Assembly: GCA_035771175.1 (NCBI GenBank) | Contig: CM069600.1 | Location: 4,071,210 to 4,135,209, forward strand | From: Paratinospora sagittata | Taxonomy: Eukaryota > Streptophyta > Magnoliopsida > Ranunculales > Menispermaceae | Reading direction: 5' to 3' | DNA length: 64,000 bases | Part shown: one piece after another, positions 36,189 to 48,270 of the stretch | How positions within the stretch are numbered: position 1 is the first letter of the stretch | Layout: each line of letters starts with the position of its first letter | The notes under the pieces: model-generated | What the model saw: only the letters and a program-made list of their open reading frames with translations | Database searches by the model: none | What the model was told of the DNA's origin: nothing | Program-made: the position numbers and the translations under genes

Positions 36189-36620
36189 TGTCACACCCCA
36201 GTACACAGCACACCGCAGTGTCTAGTACCCCCGGGATGTGATGGGTACGCATACCCCAGCCATAGCACCACATAATATTGTCATATCGCCATGTAGCAAC
36301 CCAACCGCAGCTGGTCTACATCGAAACGATTATTTGTCCCTACTATTCCCTCATGAATAGTAAAGGGTAATGGTTCAGTGGCTACTCAAGTTGCGAATTC
36401 TAACTCCTTAAGGGAGGTTGCGAGTTCGAACTTGGGGGAGGCCCTTTACTATTCATGAGGGAATAGTAGGGACAAATAATCGTTTCGATGTAGACCAGCT
36501 GCGGTTGGGTTGCTACATGGCGATATGACAATATTATGTGGTACTATGGCTGGGGTATGCGTACCCATCACATCCCGGGGGTACTAGACACTGCGGTGTG
36601 CTGTGTACTGGGGTGTGACA
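36189..36620. repeat. Near-perfect 179-bp palindrome with 74-bp tRNA-like core
   Basis: The left arm 36189-36367 and right arm 36442-36620 are complementary with about one mismatch. The spacer 36368-36441 has A-box-like TGGTTCAGTGG and B-box-like GAGTTCGAAC, spaced as in a tRNA or SINE head. As a single strand this would fold into a very long hairpin. Confidence 0.9.
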
Positions 36621-36651
36621 AAAAGGCCTTATGTATACATAAGGCCTTTTT
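36620..36651. repeat. 32-bp perfect palindrome
   Basis: AAAAAGGCCTTATGTA followed by its exact complement, overlapping the last base of the large palindrome. No function is evident. Confidence 0.9.
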
Positions 36652-37982
36652 TTTCATATTGATAATAGAAAATTATAGGTCGAGATACAATTTACGCAAT
36701 CTGTGACTCCTGCTCAGGCTATGAAAACCACTTTTGGTTTTCATACTTCGTTAACATCACTTCCCTTTTTCCCATTCTCATTGGGTTTGGTACTAAAAAA
36801 AAATTCGAGTCACAAATACTGCCACAATCTCAACCTTACTCAATGTTTCGCTTATCTTAAATTTCATATTCTTGCCCCAACATTTCTTTACATTACTTAG
36901 TTCACCTTTTACCTAACACTAGTGTTGATAACTCGGCTTCTAACGGCAGTGCAAGCTATCTCACTATTGCTGGGGTTAACAATTTCACCGCAGCTTTGGC
37001 TGACTCGAAAGTTATAGTCCGCCTAACAACTTGCACATATAGTTATAACACAACAATTATCAAACCTGCCGTATAGGATTCCAAAATTTAATCTAGATCC
37101 TTATCAGTCTCAGAATATCCATAGTGATCATTCCAAAAATAAACTATACCAGTCTAATTCATGTTTGTCTTTATGGTTAGACATGTCACTACATTTTAAC
37201 AAGATAAACTTTTTCATGCCTTAAATCAATGTCAGCATGATGGAAGCCCTTATAAAATAGCTTTTTTTTCATTACTCTCATGTCTTAATCATCTCAGGAG
37301 TCCTTAACCCAATTTTCTATTATCTCTTATCATCAGTTAGCTTAAACTTAGCTAACGTGCTTTATCATTTGCAGAGACTTAATCATTCTCTAAGATGGTC
37401 TTCACTCAGAGTAGCAAATTCTTTGCTCCATCTATTATCAGACTGCCAGTTAAGATAGAAGAGTCTCTTCTCCTGAAAGTTTCCATACCTTTCACATCTG
37501 TTCATTTCATCTGGCTTATCATTGAGACCTTTAATTTATTTTATTTTTACTTCAATCTTAACTATATATGTTTTTACCGAAGTACTCACACCATTAGCAC
37601 CCACATCTGGAGCTATACTTGGTGCAAGCCTCTGTCTTTCTCACATTACAACTTTGCCACAAGCTCATAAGCTGTGCATTTCGTTGTTGTTGGGTAGTTA
37701 CGAGACATATATAAGTTATATAATTTATTATCATTGGATTACATCCAGTTCTTTTTCTTTCAGCCTTCTGATCCTTTCTTGATCAGCAATTTCCATTGTT
37801 AATCTTGACTATTCGTTTCCAAATCTAAAATTCACCGACACAGGTGATTCTCAGTCAAGATAACATATTGGATTAGGCTCAACATAATAGGACTACCCAT
37901 ATGTATACCCATACAAACAAGCATAACATCATAAAACTTTTATCTTTTTACGAATTTTAAACTTAGGCTCTGATACCAATAT
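36652..37982 (-). mobile_element. Gypsy internal leader with primer-binding site
   Basis: At 37967-37979 the minus strand reads TTGGTATCAGAGC, the Met-tRNA primer site, two or three bases from the end of the LTR at 37983. The rest (to 36652) has no recognisable gag and is taken as leader or decayed internal sequence. Confidence 0.6.
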
Positions 37983-40073
37983 TGTCACGACGCCCTTGAC
38001 GTAGGCTGACGTCATGACCAACACAGCGTACTATACACTGTACATACCCATATACAGTATATAATACACTGTCAGCCTTCACGTACTCTCACAATACTTC
38101 CCAAAATGTACAGAAATATTTTTTTTTTTTAATATACCACACACCAAAGCAAATCAAATATATATAGATGATCATTCCACTCACATTTATTCCATTCATT
38201 CCACTAAATTCTCACCTGATAAATATCTATGATCATCTCATTCCATCATCCCAAGCATTATATAATCTTACCACATAACCCATCTAGGTGATACATATAT
38301 ACATATAATGTGTGATAAGTATACATATCAAAATAACAAAAATATAATCTATTTCCTCCAAGCATACATACACATACCAGACAAGTTCTTTTTCCCTTCG
38401 AATCAATACCTGAAATATTGGAGGAAATGGGGTGAGCAAACAACAGCTCAGTGAATATAGTTCTTGAGATGACAATTATATACATTTAGAGAAATATGAC
38501 ATTTAAAATCATTTCAAACACTTATGCAACACATGCATCATTCAACAAATATATTGTACATGTCAACAACATAAATTTGCATGATTTTCAATAACACAAT
38601 GCACAATCTCCCTCCTCCGCAAGGCAAGAGAGCGGGTCTATCCCTTGTATGGCCGTACAAGGTAGACACAGCTTCTTATTACCCAATTTACAGTCATTTC
38701 AAGGATCGCAATCCTTGTTAGGACAGACCTACTGACAATGAGGACTCGCAAAACTTCATCCGGGTCTAATTCCTAACGAAATGACGATGAGGAATCGCAA
38801 AACCTCATCATTACAAACTCCAATTAAAATCAGTTTGCATGATCCATAAAACTCAATGTATATATAAATATACCATGCATACAATCAAACATTTTATATA
38901 TGTATAATGTCATACAAGAACCAAATCAAAGAAACTATACTCACAGTGGTTACACGAGGTTTCTCTAAAATCAAGCAACAATGTTGCTTCCTCAAGAGCG
39001 TTTATCCATGCCCTTAAGTTCTCAATTTAAACACTGAAATGACCATAGATTATCATGAGAATCATCATTTACCATTTCGGTAGCTACTAAAATATCAACT
39101 CACTGTTCACAGTAGTATTCATTTTTACTATTCACTTTTTACTATTCACTATTCACTATTTATTATTCACTATTCACATTCACATTCACTATTCACTATT
39201 TACTATTTACTATTCATATCTACTATTCACTATTTATTTTTACTATTCATCCGAAAGATGTAAATTGTATTAAAATTGTCAATTGGTCTCCAAACATTAT
39301 GAAATTGAATCTAACCACATATTCGGAGTTCTAACAGTCCAGGGAGCATTTTTCTACCTTCCTAGCGGGTTTTCATTCACGTTGGGGTCAAAACCCCAAT
39401 TTGTCAAAACGCCGCAAAACGGCTCCCACAACAAAATTTACTCTGCTAAAAAGGTTACATCTAGCTTAGATAGTAATTTTACGATGAAAAATAGCAAAAA
39501 TAGCTTACCGGCACGTCGAATTTGGCGCGAATTCCGCGTTTTCTATTTTTCTTCTTCTCCTTCTTCTCTCTGTTTCTCTCCTTCCGTCTCTTTCTGCTTC
39601 TGCAACTTCTTCCTCTTCCTTCCTATTTCATTTCATTTTTTTTATTTTTTTATTCTAGTTGCACACGTTGGATGCAACTAGAAAGATTTTTGTTTTTTAT
39701 TTTATTTTATTTTATTTTTTATTTAGATTTATATATATAAATGATTCCATGTACCTTGACTCCCTTTATTAACTAACTCCTCCATCAAATTTCATTAAAT
39801 TCATTCAATCATAATCAAATCCACATTTTTAATTAACCAATCCCATAAATTAATCAATTTAATTCACCTTCATTTTTTTTATAGGATGCTCTCATATGTA
39901 TCATCTTCATTTCATAATTTTATTTATTTACTAATCATACACGCGTATATTTAGCGCATACGTATCAAATACGTGTATTATCACGTGCATATTTAGCTCA
40001 TACGTATAAAATACGTGTATTATACATCGCGTACTTCAATGTATGTATTTAATTAAATTTACGGGGTGTTACA
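37983..40073 (-). mobile_element. Gypsy-type LTR, full copy (minus orientation)
   Basis: On the minus strand it starts TGTAACACCCCGTAAATTTA and ends GGGGCGTCGTGACA-like (plus: TGTCACGACGCCC at 37983). The 40073 side joins a polypurine/pol-end-like phrase (minus: GAGGACGAAATTCC ... GGGGAGAT) and the 37983 side joins the primer site, so the LTR has internal sequence on both sides. It is 2091 bp and includes an (ACTATTC)n tract at about 39110-39250. Confidence 0.8.
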
Positions 40074-40852
40074 ATCTCCCCAACTTAAGGAATTTCGTCC
40101 TCGAAATTTAGAAAGGACGATTCCTCAAGTGATACTCACTCCCAGAAAACTGCTCCCGCATTTTATATTCTGCTTCCATGTTTGCTCTTCTTGATACGTG
40201 GTATCCTCCCAACTTAGCGTTGAGTTATATCCATAACATATATGAAATCCGAATGACATTTCCTCAACATCAATATATAGAAACTATTATGGACACCTAT
40301 CAACTGTGACAGTAGAGCAAATCGGTAAGCCAATGGACCTATCCTCTCAAGGACCTCTCATGGTCCAACAAATGCGAGCTTTCTTTTCATTCCAAATCTC
40401 ATTTGCCCTTTCTGTGGTAAGGCCCTTAGCAAAATTGAGTCAGTCACAATATAACAACCTTGTGTATTTAATAATATCCTGTGGTACCAAGAACAATAAC
40501 TCCATACTTTCAAATCAACAAGTTGGAGATCTATAAGGCTTATTATCAAGTGTCATCGTTATGCTATTATCATAGTTGCTTATACACATAAGTTTACACA
40601 CATAAAGTATTCCTTCCAACGTTCACCAAAATTCACGTATACCAGACCCGAGCATGCTCGCAAGCATCAAAGTCACTCTCTCAGTCTGTCAACCAGTCTG
40701 AGAGTACTTATCACACTGAGAAGGAGATGAGTACCAATACGAGTCTGCATCATATATCAGATCTCGACACAATCTTCGGATCTTAATCCGACATGAAAAA
40801 TATCTGAGTACTCCCATCAAATCTCTCTATCTCACACATATACAATCTGCTC
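40074..40852 (-). mobile_element. Gypsy pol 3' end / polypurine region, copy A
   Basis: Near-identical to 42620-43430. On the minus strand it ends with a purine-rich stretch beside the LTR. Coding is degraded; no domain was recognised. Confidence 0.55.
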
Positions 40853-41278
40853 AGTCCTATTGATAATGAGGACTCGCAAAACCTCATTCGGGTCTAATTC
40901 CTAACGAAATGACAATGAGGATTCGCAAAGCCTCATCATTACAAACTCCGATGCTAAAATCAGTTTGCATGATCCATAAAACTCAATGTATATATAAATA
41001 TACCATGCATACAATCAAACATTTTATATATGTATAATGTCATACAAGAACCAAATCAAAGAAACTATACTCACAGTGGTTACACGAGGTTTCTCTAAAA
41101 TCAAGCAACAATGTTGCTTCCTCAAGAGCGTTTATCCATGCCCTTAAGCTCTCAATTTAAACACTGAAATGACCATAGATTATCATGAGAATCATCATTT
41201 ACCATTTCGGTAACTACTAAAATATCAACTCACTGTTCACAGTACTATTCATTTTTTTACTATTCACTATTACTATTT

Positions 41279-41313
<35 letters not shown>

Positions 41314-41491
41314 TCTAAAATCAAGCAACAATGTTGCTTCCTCAAGAGCGTTTATCCATGCCCTTAAGCTCTCAATTTAAACACTGAAATGACCATAGAT
41401 TATCATGAGAATCATCATTTACCATTTCGGTAACTACTAAAATATCAACTCACTGTTCACAGTACTATTCATTTTTTTACTATTTACTATT

Positions 41492-41527
<36 letters not shown>

Positions 41528-42619
41528 TCCGAATGTTGTAAATTGTATTAAAATTGTCCAACGGGCTCCAAAAATCATAAAATTGAATCTAATCACATAT
41601 TCGGGGTTCTACAGGTCCAGGGAGCGTTTTTCTACCTTCCTAGCGGGTTTTCATTCACTTTGGGGTCAAAACCTCAATTTGTCAAAACGCCGTAAAAACG
41701 GCTCCCACTGTCGAAATTAGTTCGCTAGAATCGTTACATCTAGCTTAGATAGTAATTTCACGAAGAAATAGCGTGAAAATTACTTACCGCGAAGCCGAAT
41801 TCGACGCAAATCACGCGTTCTCCCTTCCGTTCTTCTTCTTTCTTCTTCTCGGCTCTTCTTCCGTTCTCTGCTCTCTCTCTCTCTTTCTTTTCATTTCTTT
41901 CCAGCAACTTCTTCCCTCTTTTATTTTATTTATTTTATTTATTTTTTGTTTAACGTGCGAGAGAGATAGGTGAGAGAATGAGAAAAAGTGAGAGAGAAAG
42001 GTAAAGAATGAGATAAAATATTATAATACAAATGGATATCATCTTATCTTTCTATTTTTTTCTTCTCTTGGTGTACACGTTGGAACCAAATACTCAAGCT
42101 CTTTATTTTATTCTTTTGTTTTTTTCTTATTCATTCAACGTTGAGAGATTGGTTAACATGATAGTTGATATTTATATATAATATATACAAGTGATTCAAT
42201 ACACCTAGGCTCCCCTTAATAACCAACTCCTCCATCAAATTCCATTCAATTCAACTCATCTCATTCATATAAGTCATTTAATAATTCAATTTCAATCTAC
42301 ACCATTTAATAATTCACTTATTTCACATGTATTCATTTACACACATGCATTACATCATACTATGCATTAAGTCCTTAAATCATACTCCAATCCACATATT
42401 TCATTAACCAACCTCATAAATTAATCAATTTAATTCATATGTATCATCTGCATTGTATAAGTTTATTTATTTACTACTAATCCTACACGCGCATATGTAG
42501 CTCATACGTATCATATGATCACGTGTATATGTAGCTCATACATATAAAATATGTGTATTATACATCTTGATGTACGCGTACTTCAACGTATGTATGTAAT
42601 TAAATTTACGGGGTGTTAC
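40852..42619 (-). mobile_element. Second gypsy LTR copy, truncated, with internal duplication
   Basis: It aligns with 38724-40073 of the first LTR. The junction near 40852 joins pol-end sequence straight into the middle of the LTR, with CAGTC-like microhomology. A 220-bp segment is repeated in tandem (41092-41311 and 41312-41531; phrase CAAGCAACAATGTTGCTTCC). The TGTAACACCCC end is at 42619. Confidence 0.75.
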
Positions 42620-45149
42620 AATCTCCCCAACTTAAGAAATTTCGTCCTCGAAATTTAGAATCAAAGACTATTCCTCAAGTGATACTCACTTCCAGAAAAC
42701 TGCTCCCGCATTTTATATTCTGCTTCCATGTTTGCTCTTCTTGATACGTGGTATCCTCCCCAACTTAGCGTTGAGTTATATCCATAACATATATGAAATC
42801 CGAATGACATTTTCTCAACATCAATAGATAGACACTATTCCGCACACTTATCAACTGTGACAGTAGAGCAAATCGGTAAGCCAATGGACCTATCCTATTA
42901 AGGATCTTTAATGGTCCAACAAATCACGGTGCAAGCTTTCTTTTCATTCCAAATCTCATTTTGGCCTTTCTGTGGTAAGACCCTTAGCAAAACTGGGTCA
43001 GCCACACTAAATTTCAAGGCCGATATACCAACCTTGTGTATTTAATAATATCCAGTGGCACCAATAACAATAACTCCATTTTCAAATCAACAAGTTGGAG
43101 ATCTATAAGGCTTATTATCAAACCTTTAGAGTGCCATCCATATGGTAGTATAATAGTTGTTTATACACATCAGTTTACACACATAAAGTATTCCTTCCAA
43201 CTTCCACCAAAACTCAAGTATACTAGACCCGAGCATGCTCGCAAGCATCAAATTCACTCTCTTAGTCTGTCAGCCAGTCTGAGAGTAAAATATCACTGAG
43301 AAGGAGATGAGTACCAAATCGAGTCTGCATCATATATCAGATCTCGACACAAGCTTCGGATCTTAATCCGACATGACAAATATCTGAGTACTCCCACAAA
43401 TCTCCATATCTCACACATATACAATTTGTTCAGTCTATCCAAAGAATTCTGGTGTTCATTGGAAGAATATATAGACTTACCAGTCCACTAATGGTTATCC
43501 AAATGGTATCATTTCTACCCATAACCCATAAGATACCATTTGAATCCCATATTCATTTAATACAATCCATCTTACCAATTCCATAATCTTTCATACTGAG
43601 ATCATACTCGTCTCATCCTTATTAGTATCAATCAGCTGAACATGCATCCGAGCACAAATATCAACACATGGAGTAACAGATAGTACACTCATAACTGTAA
43701 CTCTCACTCACAAACAAGCTCCATTTATGGCTAACTGATACTCCAGTTTCAGCCTGTTTTCTGCTCAATGCCTCAGCAACATATTGGCCTTTCCCAGGAT
43801 AATAATTCCATATAAAATCAAATCCTTTGGGAATTCTTGCCACAGTTATTATCTCATATTTTCCGTTCAAATAATTACTTCAGACTCTTAACAGCTGAAG
43901 ATAGTGCGACCTTTAATTATAGAGGCAATGCTCTCATCAATTCAAAATAACTACGAACTAAATTTTTATTCACTCTCAGGATAGTTATTACCTATCCTTT
44001 TGTGTCAATGCAAAATCCAGAACTGGACGTGATATTCATCAATCACAATTACTTCCAGGCTCTGAAAATAATAATAACATTTAATACTGTGAGATCTTTT
44101 CCATGCACAACGGTCCACACATTATATAGCATTCATTTGGTTTAGTTTCGTGAGTGGAACAAATAGCTTCAAGGATCTTTCCACGCACTTTCCCAGCATC
44201 CTTGAATATACTATTTAAACTAGTCACGTGATAAAAAAAAATTTCTCATCTTAATTATAATCAAAACTCATATTCACCGAGTTTGGCACTCAATCGGTGC
44301 TCTCTCAGTGACTACAAGATCATGCCGATGTGCTATTCATGCTCCTCTCAGTTCTTTGGACAATTTCATATATCATCATCGCAGACTATGTACTAATCAA
44401 GATATGGTTCATATTCCCACTGCATCAATCCTATAAACGTGATTGACACATTAATCAAGATTACCAAACTCTCATATCCAGATCTTGTCTTAAAATCGTT
44501 TGCATTGCATCCTTTTCTCGAATTCTTAATTGATGGTGCCTAGATCTCAAAATGATCTTAAAAAAAATTTGGCTCCATGTAGTTAATCGAATTCGACCAT
44601 CTATCCATGGTAAAGGATATTCATTCGTTGTTGTTACCTTGCTCAGTTAACAGTAATTCATACTTAAACATATTTCACTATACCTTATTTCCATCTTATC
44701 ACAAATGCTCTCTAAGGTGGCATGTCAAGAATAATAAATCTTTTGCTCATTTACACATTTACCTACACATTAAATTCTCACAATTTCTCAGGTACTCTTT
44801 ATGAAGGAATGAAGATACATATTATACTGGCATCAGTTTTATGTGCTATCAATCTCCTGTCTAGGTAGCAAGTTTCATAATTCATCAGAGAATACTCCAC
44901 TATACCTGTTCACCACAGGAATTTTAATCAACTGCATGCCTTATGACATTACTCTAAATGGCTTTGTCCTAGCCATATGCTCCATTTCCTCGTCAATAAC
45001 CATCTTATCTTAAATAGAAGATTTTGAGGGTATAAATTTCTCGAGATTCAAAATGAGAATTTTCCACTCATTCAACATATTACTTCTTTTCAGATAGACG
45101 CTCCACCTGGCATAAGAGTTAGCCAGCCAATCATACCCAACAAAGCATC
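42620..45149 (-). mobile_element. Gypsy pol remnant with RNase H end
   Basis: Next to the LTR the minus strand has the purine-rich pol end. Further in, the minus-strand frame (about 43790) reads YYPGKGQYVAEALSRK, the Ty3-gypsy RNase H terminus (usual form YHPGKxNxVADALSR). Only about 1.1 kb separates this from the LTR, too little for a full integrase, so the element is deleted. Confidence 0.7.
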
Positions 45150-45479
45150 TGTCACACCCCAGTACACAGCACACCGCAGTGTCTAGTACCCCCGAGATGT
45201 GATGGGTACGCATACCCCAGCCATAGTACCACATAATATTGTCATATCGCCATGTAGCAACCCAACCGCAGCTGGTCTACATCGAAACGATTATTTGTCC
45301 CTACTATTCATGAGTGAGTGAATAGTAGGGACAAATAATCGTTTCGATGTAGACCAGCTGCGGTTGGGTTGCTACATGGCGATATGACAATATTATGTGG
45401 TACTATGGCTGGGGTATGCGTACTCATCACATCTCGGGGGTACTAGACACTGCGGTGTGCTGTGTACTGGGGTGTGACA
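45150..45479. repeat. Second palindromic end, 161-bp arms, 8-bp spacer
   Basis: The arms 45150-45310 and 45319-45479 are complementary. It is almost identical to 36189-36620 in the outer arms (CCGAGATG here, CCGGGATG there) but lacks the central ~100 bp, including the tRNA-like core. Confidence 0.88.
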
Positions 45480-46876
45480 TTTGTACCCTTGCAACTTTTA
45501 CCCTATCTTTTAAAAAATGCTTTATGTACGTTGGGTGTCAACCCTATTTTTCAACGCTGGCACCTAACTCCTTTAGATGTTTTGCGCAACATCCCAATAT
45601 ATACATGCATTCCTAAAACATATAAAAAAAATGAGAGCCAACGTTAAGAAATGACGTTAGCACGCATCATACTTTTAGCATTACTTTTTATTTCTTTAAC
45701 ACTTGCCCTCACGCACACAATTTGGCAACTTATTTTACCATTAATTTTCTTTTTCGTTTTTTTATATTTTTTTTAGGACACTGTGAACCCAGCTGAAGAT
45801 CTACAATATTTTTCAGTTGCATCAAGTAGGTACGGAGACTATTTTGATGGCAATTTTTTGAGTTTATGTGTTCGCAGCAGTAGTAATGGTGCAGAGCCAA
45901 TTACCTCAGCAACAGGATGCCCGAAGATAAAGTGTTGATTACAGGTATTATACATTTTTAGTATTTATAAAGTCAAAATTATTTATTTATAATATATTAT
46001 TTTTATTATAAATTCTTAAAATAACATTTAACGTGTAATCTCAAAACGGTTTTGAAAAATTATACTACAATTCTATTTTTTATGAATTTGTAATTTTAAA
46101 AAATGTGTTTGGCATTGTATTTTAAATTTGTTTTTTGAAATTTTTGAAATTAGAGAAAGGTTGTTGTGTGTTTGTTTCAAATGGAGTTAAAAGGATGGGA
46201 CCCTTTAATTATAAATTTTGAATGATAAAATAACATATTGATTGGTACTGTCATTGTCATTTGCATTGCATGACTCTTCTTCTTTTTTTTTTTTTATCCT
46301 TTTAAAAAAAAAAAAGAATATAGTTTGTCAGATTGATTAAAAGTAAACAATTAAAAAAAAAATTCAAAAATTATTTTTAAATCCTCTCTACCAAACAAGT
46401 TTTCAATGCTTTTTCATATTATTTGTTTTTAAATACTAAAAATTGAATTAAATCCTATACCAAGCACCTAATTATTCACTACTTTTTCATATAAAATTGT
46501 AAAACAAATTTATATAAAAATATATATATATATTTATGAATAATTTGACAATAAAGTGCTAAAGAATTTTTCTTATAATGTTAGTAAATATAAGACTTAT
46601 TTAAAAAAAATCTTTTTATTTTTATCATTTTTAACCCTTTTTTTTAGTAATTCCCTTTTAGTCTTTTTTTATTTATTTTTATATAACTTTCAACCGTCTT
46701 TTATATATGTACGTGCAAGGTACGGCCCGTGGACTAGTACTGCATGTATATACTAATTAATTAGTTCTTAAGCTAGCTAGATTGAATGTTAATTATTTTA
46801 TTTAGGTACCCTATTTAGTATTTAGCAAAGACCCCCTTGAGTTGATAGATTGAGCAGAATGGAAAAGATAGGCCAC

Positions 46877-46878
46877 GC

Positions 46879-46902
<24 letters not shown>
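46877..46902. repeat. (AT)n microsatellite
   Basis: An uninterrupted TA run in the last intron of the FNR pseudogene. Confidence 0.9.
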
Positions 46903-46909
<7 letters not shown>

Positions 46910-48079
46910 ACACAATATCATTTGCTTCAACTGCTTTATTACATATAAAATGTGAAATTATTATTTTTCCTTCATAACATTAAAAGGGATGATCAAAGAC
47001 ATTTTGGACAATGCCAAGCCCAAATATTTTCATTTATATATATATATTTTTTCAGTCGTAATTTCGAGTCTAAGTTCGTGTCGACATTTCTCCGTTTAAT
47101 GTAGGGAAGAGACTCCCAACACTTATTATTATTTTTTTTTACATTTATATTTATACAAATAGATTCAAATATTTTTATTTATATTTATAACATTTCTTTT
47201 TTTACGGAATGCTAAAACTACCCAAGATTTGTAACCAAAATTATATGACAATACACCACATCACGAGACAGAAAAAAATAGAAAGACAATACTCATCGCT
47301 CACAATACATCAAATCAACACCGATATAGTTTTGAATATAACACTACTACTTGTCTATGTTGTTAGGCCCGCAACTAAGCGAAATGCTTTTGCCCAAAGT
47401 TATCCATCCTAACGCAACATTCATCATGGTTGCAACTGGTACTGGGGTCGCCTCTTTCAGAGCTCACCTTCGCCGCTTGTTCTTAGAAGACATTCCAAAC
47501 TTGCGGTTCAATGGGCTTGCATGGCTTTTCCATGGTGTGGCCAACCGTAGTAGCCTTCTTTACAACGATGAATTGACTTGGTACCGCAATGACTACCCAG
47601 ACAACTTCTTCTACAACACAGCACTTAGTAGAGAAGACAAAAAACCGCGTGGGGGAAAGAAGTATATTCAAGACGAAATTGCAGAACATGCTCAAGAAAT
47701 TTAAAGGTATTTAGACGGTGGAGCCATAATTTACTTCGCTGGGTTGAAGGGTATGATGCCAGGGGTTATAGACGCTTTGAAAAATGTTTGTGAGGCAAAC
47801 GGGCAGTACTGGGATGAAAAGCATTACCAAAGCAAAAACCAGTGGCGTGTAGAGTCTATTGATACAATTATCTGGTGGATATGAATAATTCACTGCCCAT
47901 TTTCTATTAATCAACTGTTGCTCTTAATTATATTCTCCAAATTATGTGTCCTTTTCGGTTTATTGATGTAATAAGGTCAGTGTTTATAATAAAGAAAATG
48001 ACTTAAATAGTGCATATTATCAATTATGATCAAATAATGCCCTCCAATGATGATCCAAAAATGTATGTAAAAGAAACAG

Positions 48080-48270
48080 TTTTTATTTTTTTTTTATAAC
48101 CGATCGAGAGTATTCACGTATTCAGTCCCGATTAATCTCTTGTGCCCTTAGCTATTCGAGCGGGAGACGCTCCCAGTGGCCAACACTACTAAATAGTCAA
48201 ATTTCGTGATGACCTTGTTTCCTAAGACGAGTGTCCTGAACCACTCAACCAACCGACGTTTGGTTGTAAA
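48080..48270 (-). mobile_element. Probable SINE
   Basis: On the minus strand ACGTCGGTTGGTTGAGTGG resembles an A-box head, CCGCTCGAATAGC a B-box, and the element ends in an A-run (T-run on plus at about 48085-48095). No clear target duplication was found. Confidence 0.5.

Larger units (their letters stand above)
36189..45479. mobile_element. Composite 9.3-kb insertion with palindromic ends and TSD TTTGT
   Basis: Both ends are copies of one palindromic sequence (36189-36620 and 45150-45479) that starts TGTCACACCCC and ends GGGGTGTGACA. TTTGT lies immediately outside each end (36184-36188 and 45480-45484), while neither palindrome alone is flanked by a match. This indicates that the whole block entered the FNR intron as one unit with a 5-bp target duplication. 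The interior is gypsy-derived sequence on the minus strand in permuted order. The 5-bp duplication could be chance (about 1 in 1000, more in AT-rich DNA). Confidence 0.6.
35346..47883 (+). pseudogene. Broken ferredoxin-NADP reductase copy, split by insertions
   Basis: Three exon-like blocks align with exons 3-5 of the intact FNR at 55594-61945. Block 1 (35346-35684) reads TQNMRLWFQEK, a run of about 11 Ser, and ATVVSVTRIVGPSAPGGTWH; a TGA at 35628-35630 sits where the intact protein has IDH. Block 2 (45777-45944) has YFSVASSRYGDYFDGNFLSL where [12 protein letters not shown] is expected; a frameshift precedes the PEDKVLITG frame. Block 3 (47367-47883) has [19 protein letters not shown] and [20 protein letters not shown]; a TAA lies at 47702-47704, the YFCGLKG cysteine is Ala ([11 protein letters not shown]), and the VEVY end is lost. 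Exons 1-2 were not found. The intron between blocks 1 and 2 is 10.1 kb and carries the composite insertion. Confidence 0.87.

Noticed and set aside
36368..36441. A functional tRNA gene in the palindrome core
   Set aside because: It has A- and B-box matches, but no convincing acceptor stem or anticodon arm could be drawn. It is better called tRNA-like or SINE-head-like.
36189..36620. Two independent foldback transposon insertions (36189 and 45150)
   Set aside because: Neither has its own target duplication while the outer pair does. Kept only as the alternative to the composite model.
37395..37782. Plus-strand open frames of 86-91 codons
   Set aside because: They lie in the gypsy leader, antisense to the element, with no domain or plant-like codon pattern.
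39283..39740. Phe/Ser-rich frame of 132 codons
   Set aside because: It is pyrimidine-rich LTR sequence read through in one frame, not a gene.
46556..46756. Small Phe-rich frame in the FNR pseudogene intron
   Set aside because: Low-complexity AT-rich sequence with no splice or family support.
47209..47412. A separate small gene before the last FNR-like block
   Set aside because: Its frame ends by overlapping the FNR block in another frame and shows no family resemblance.
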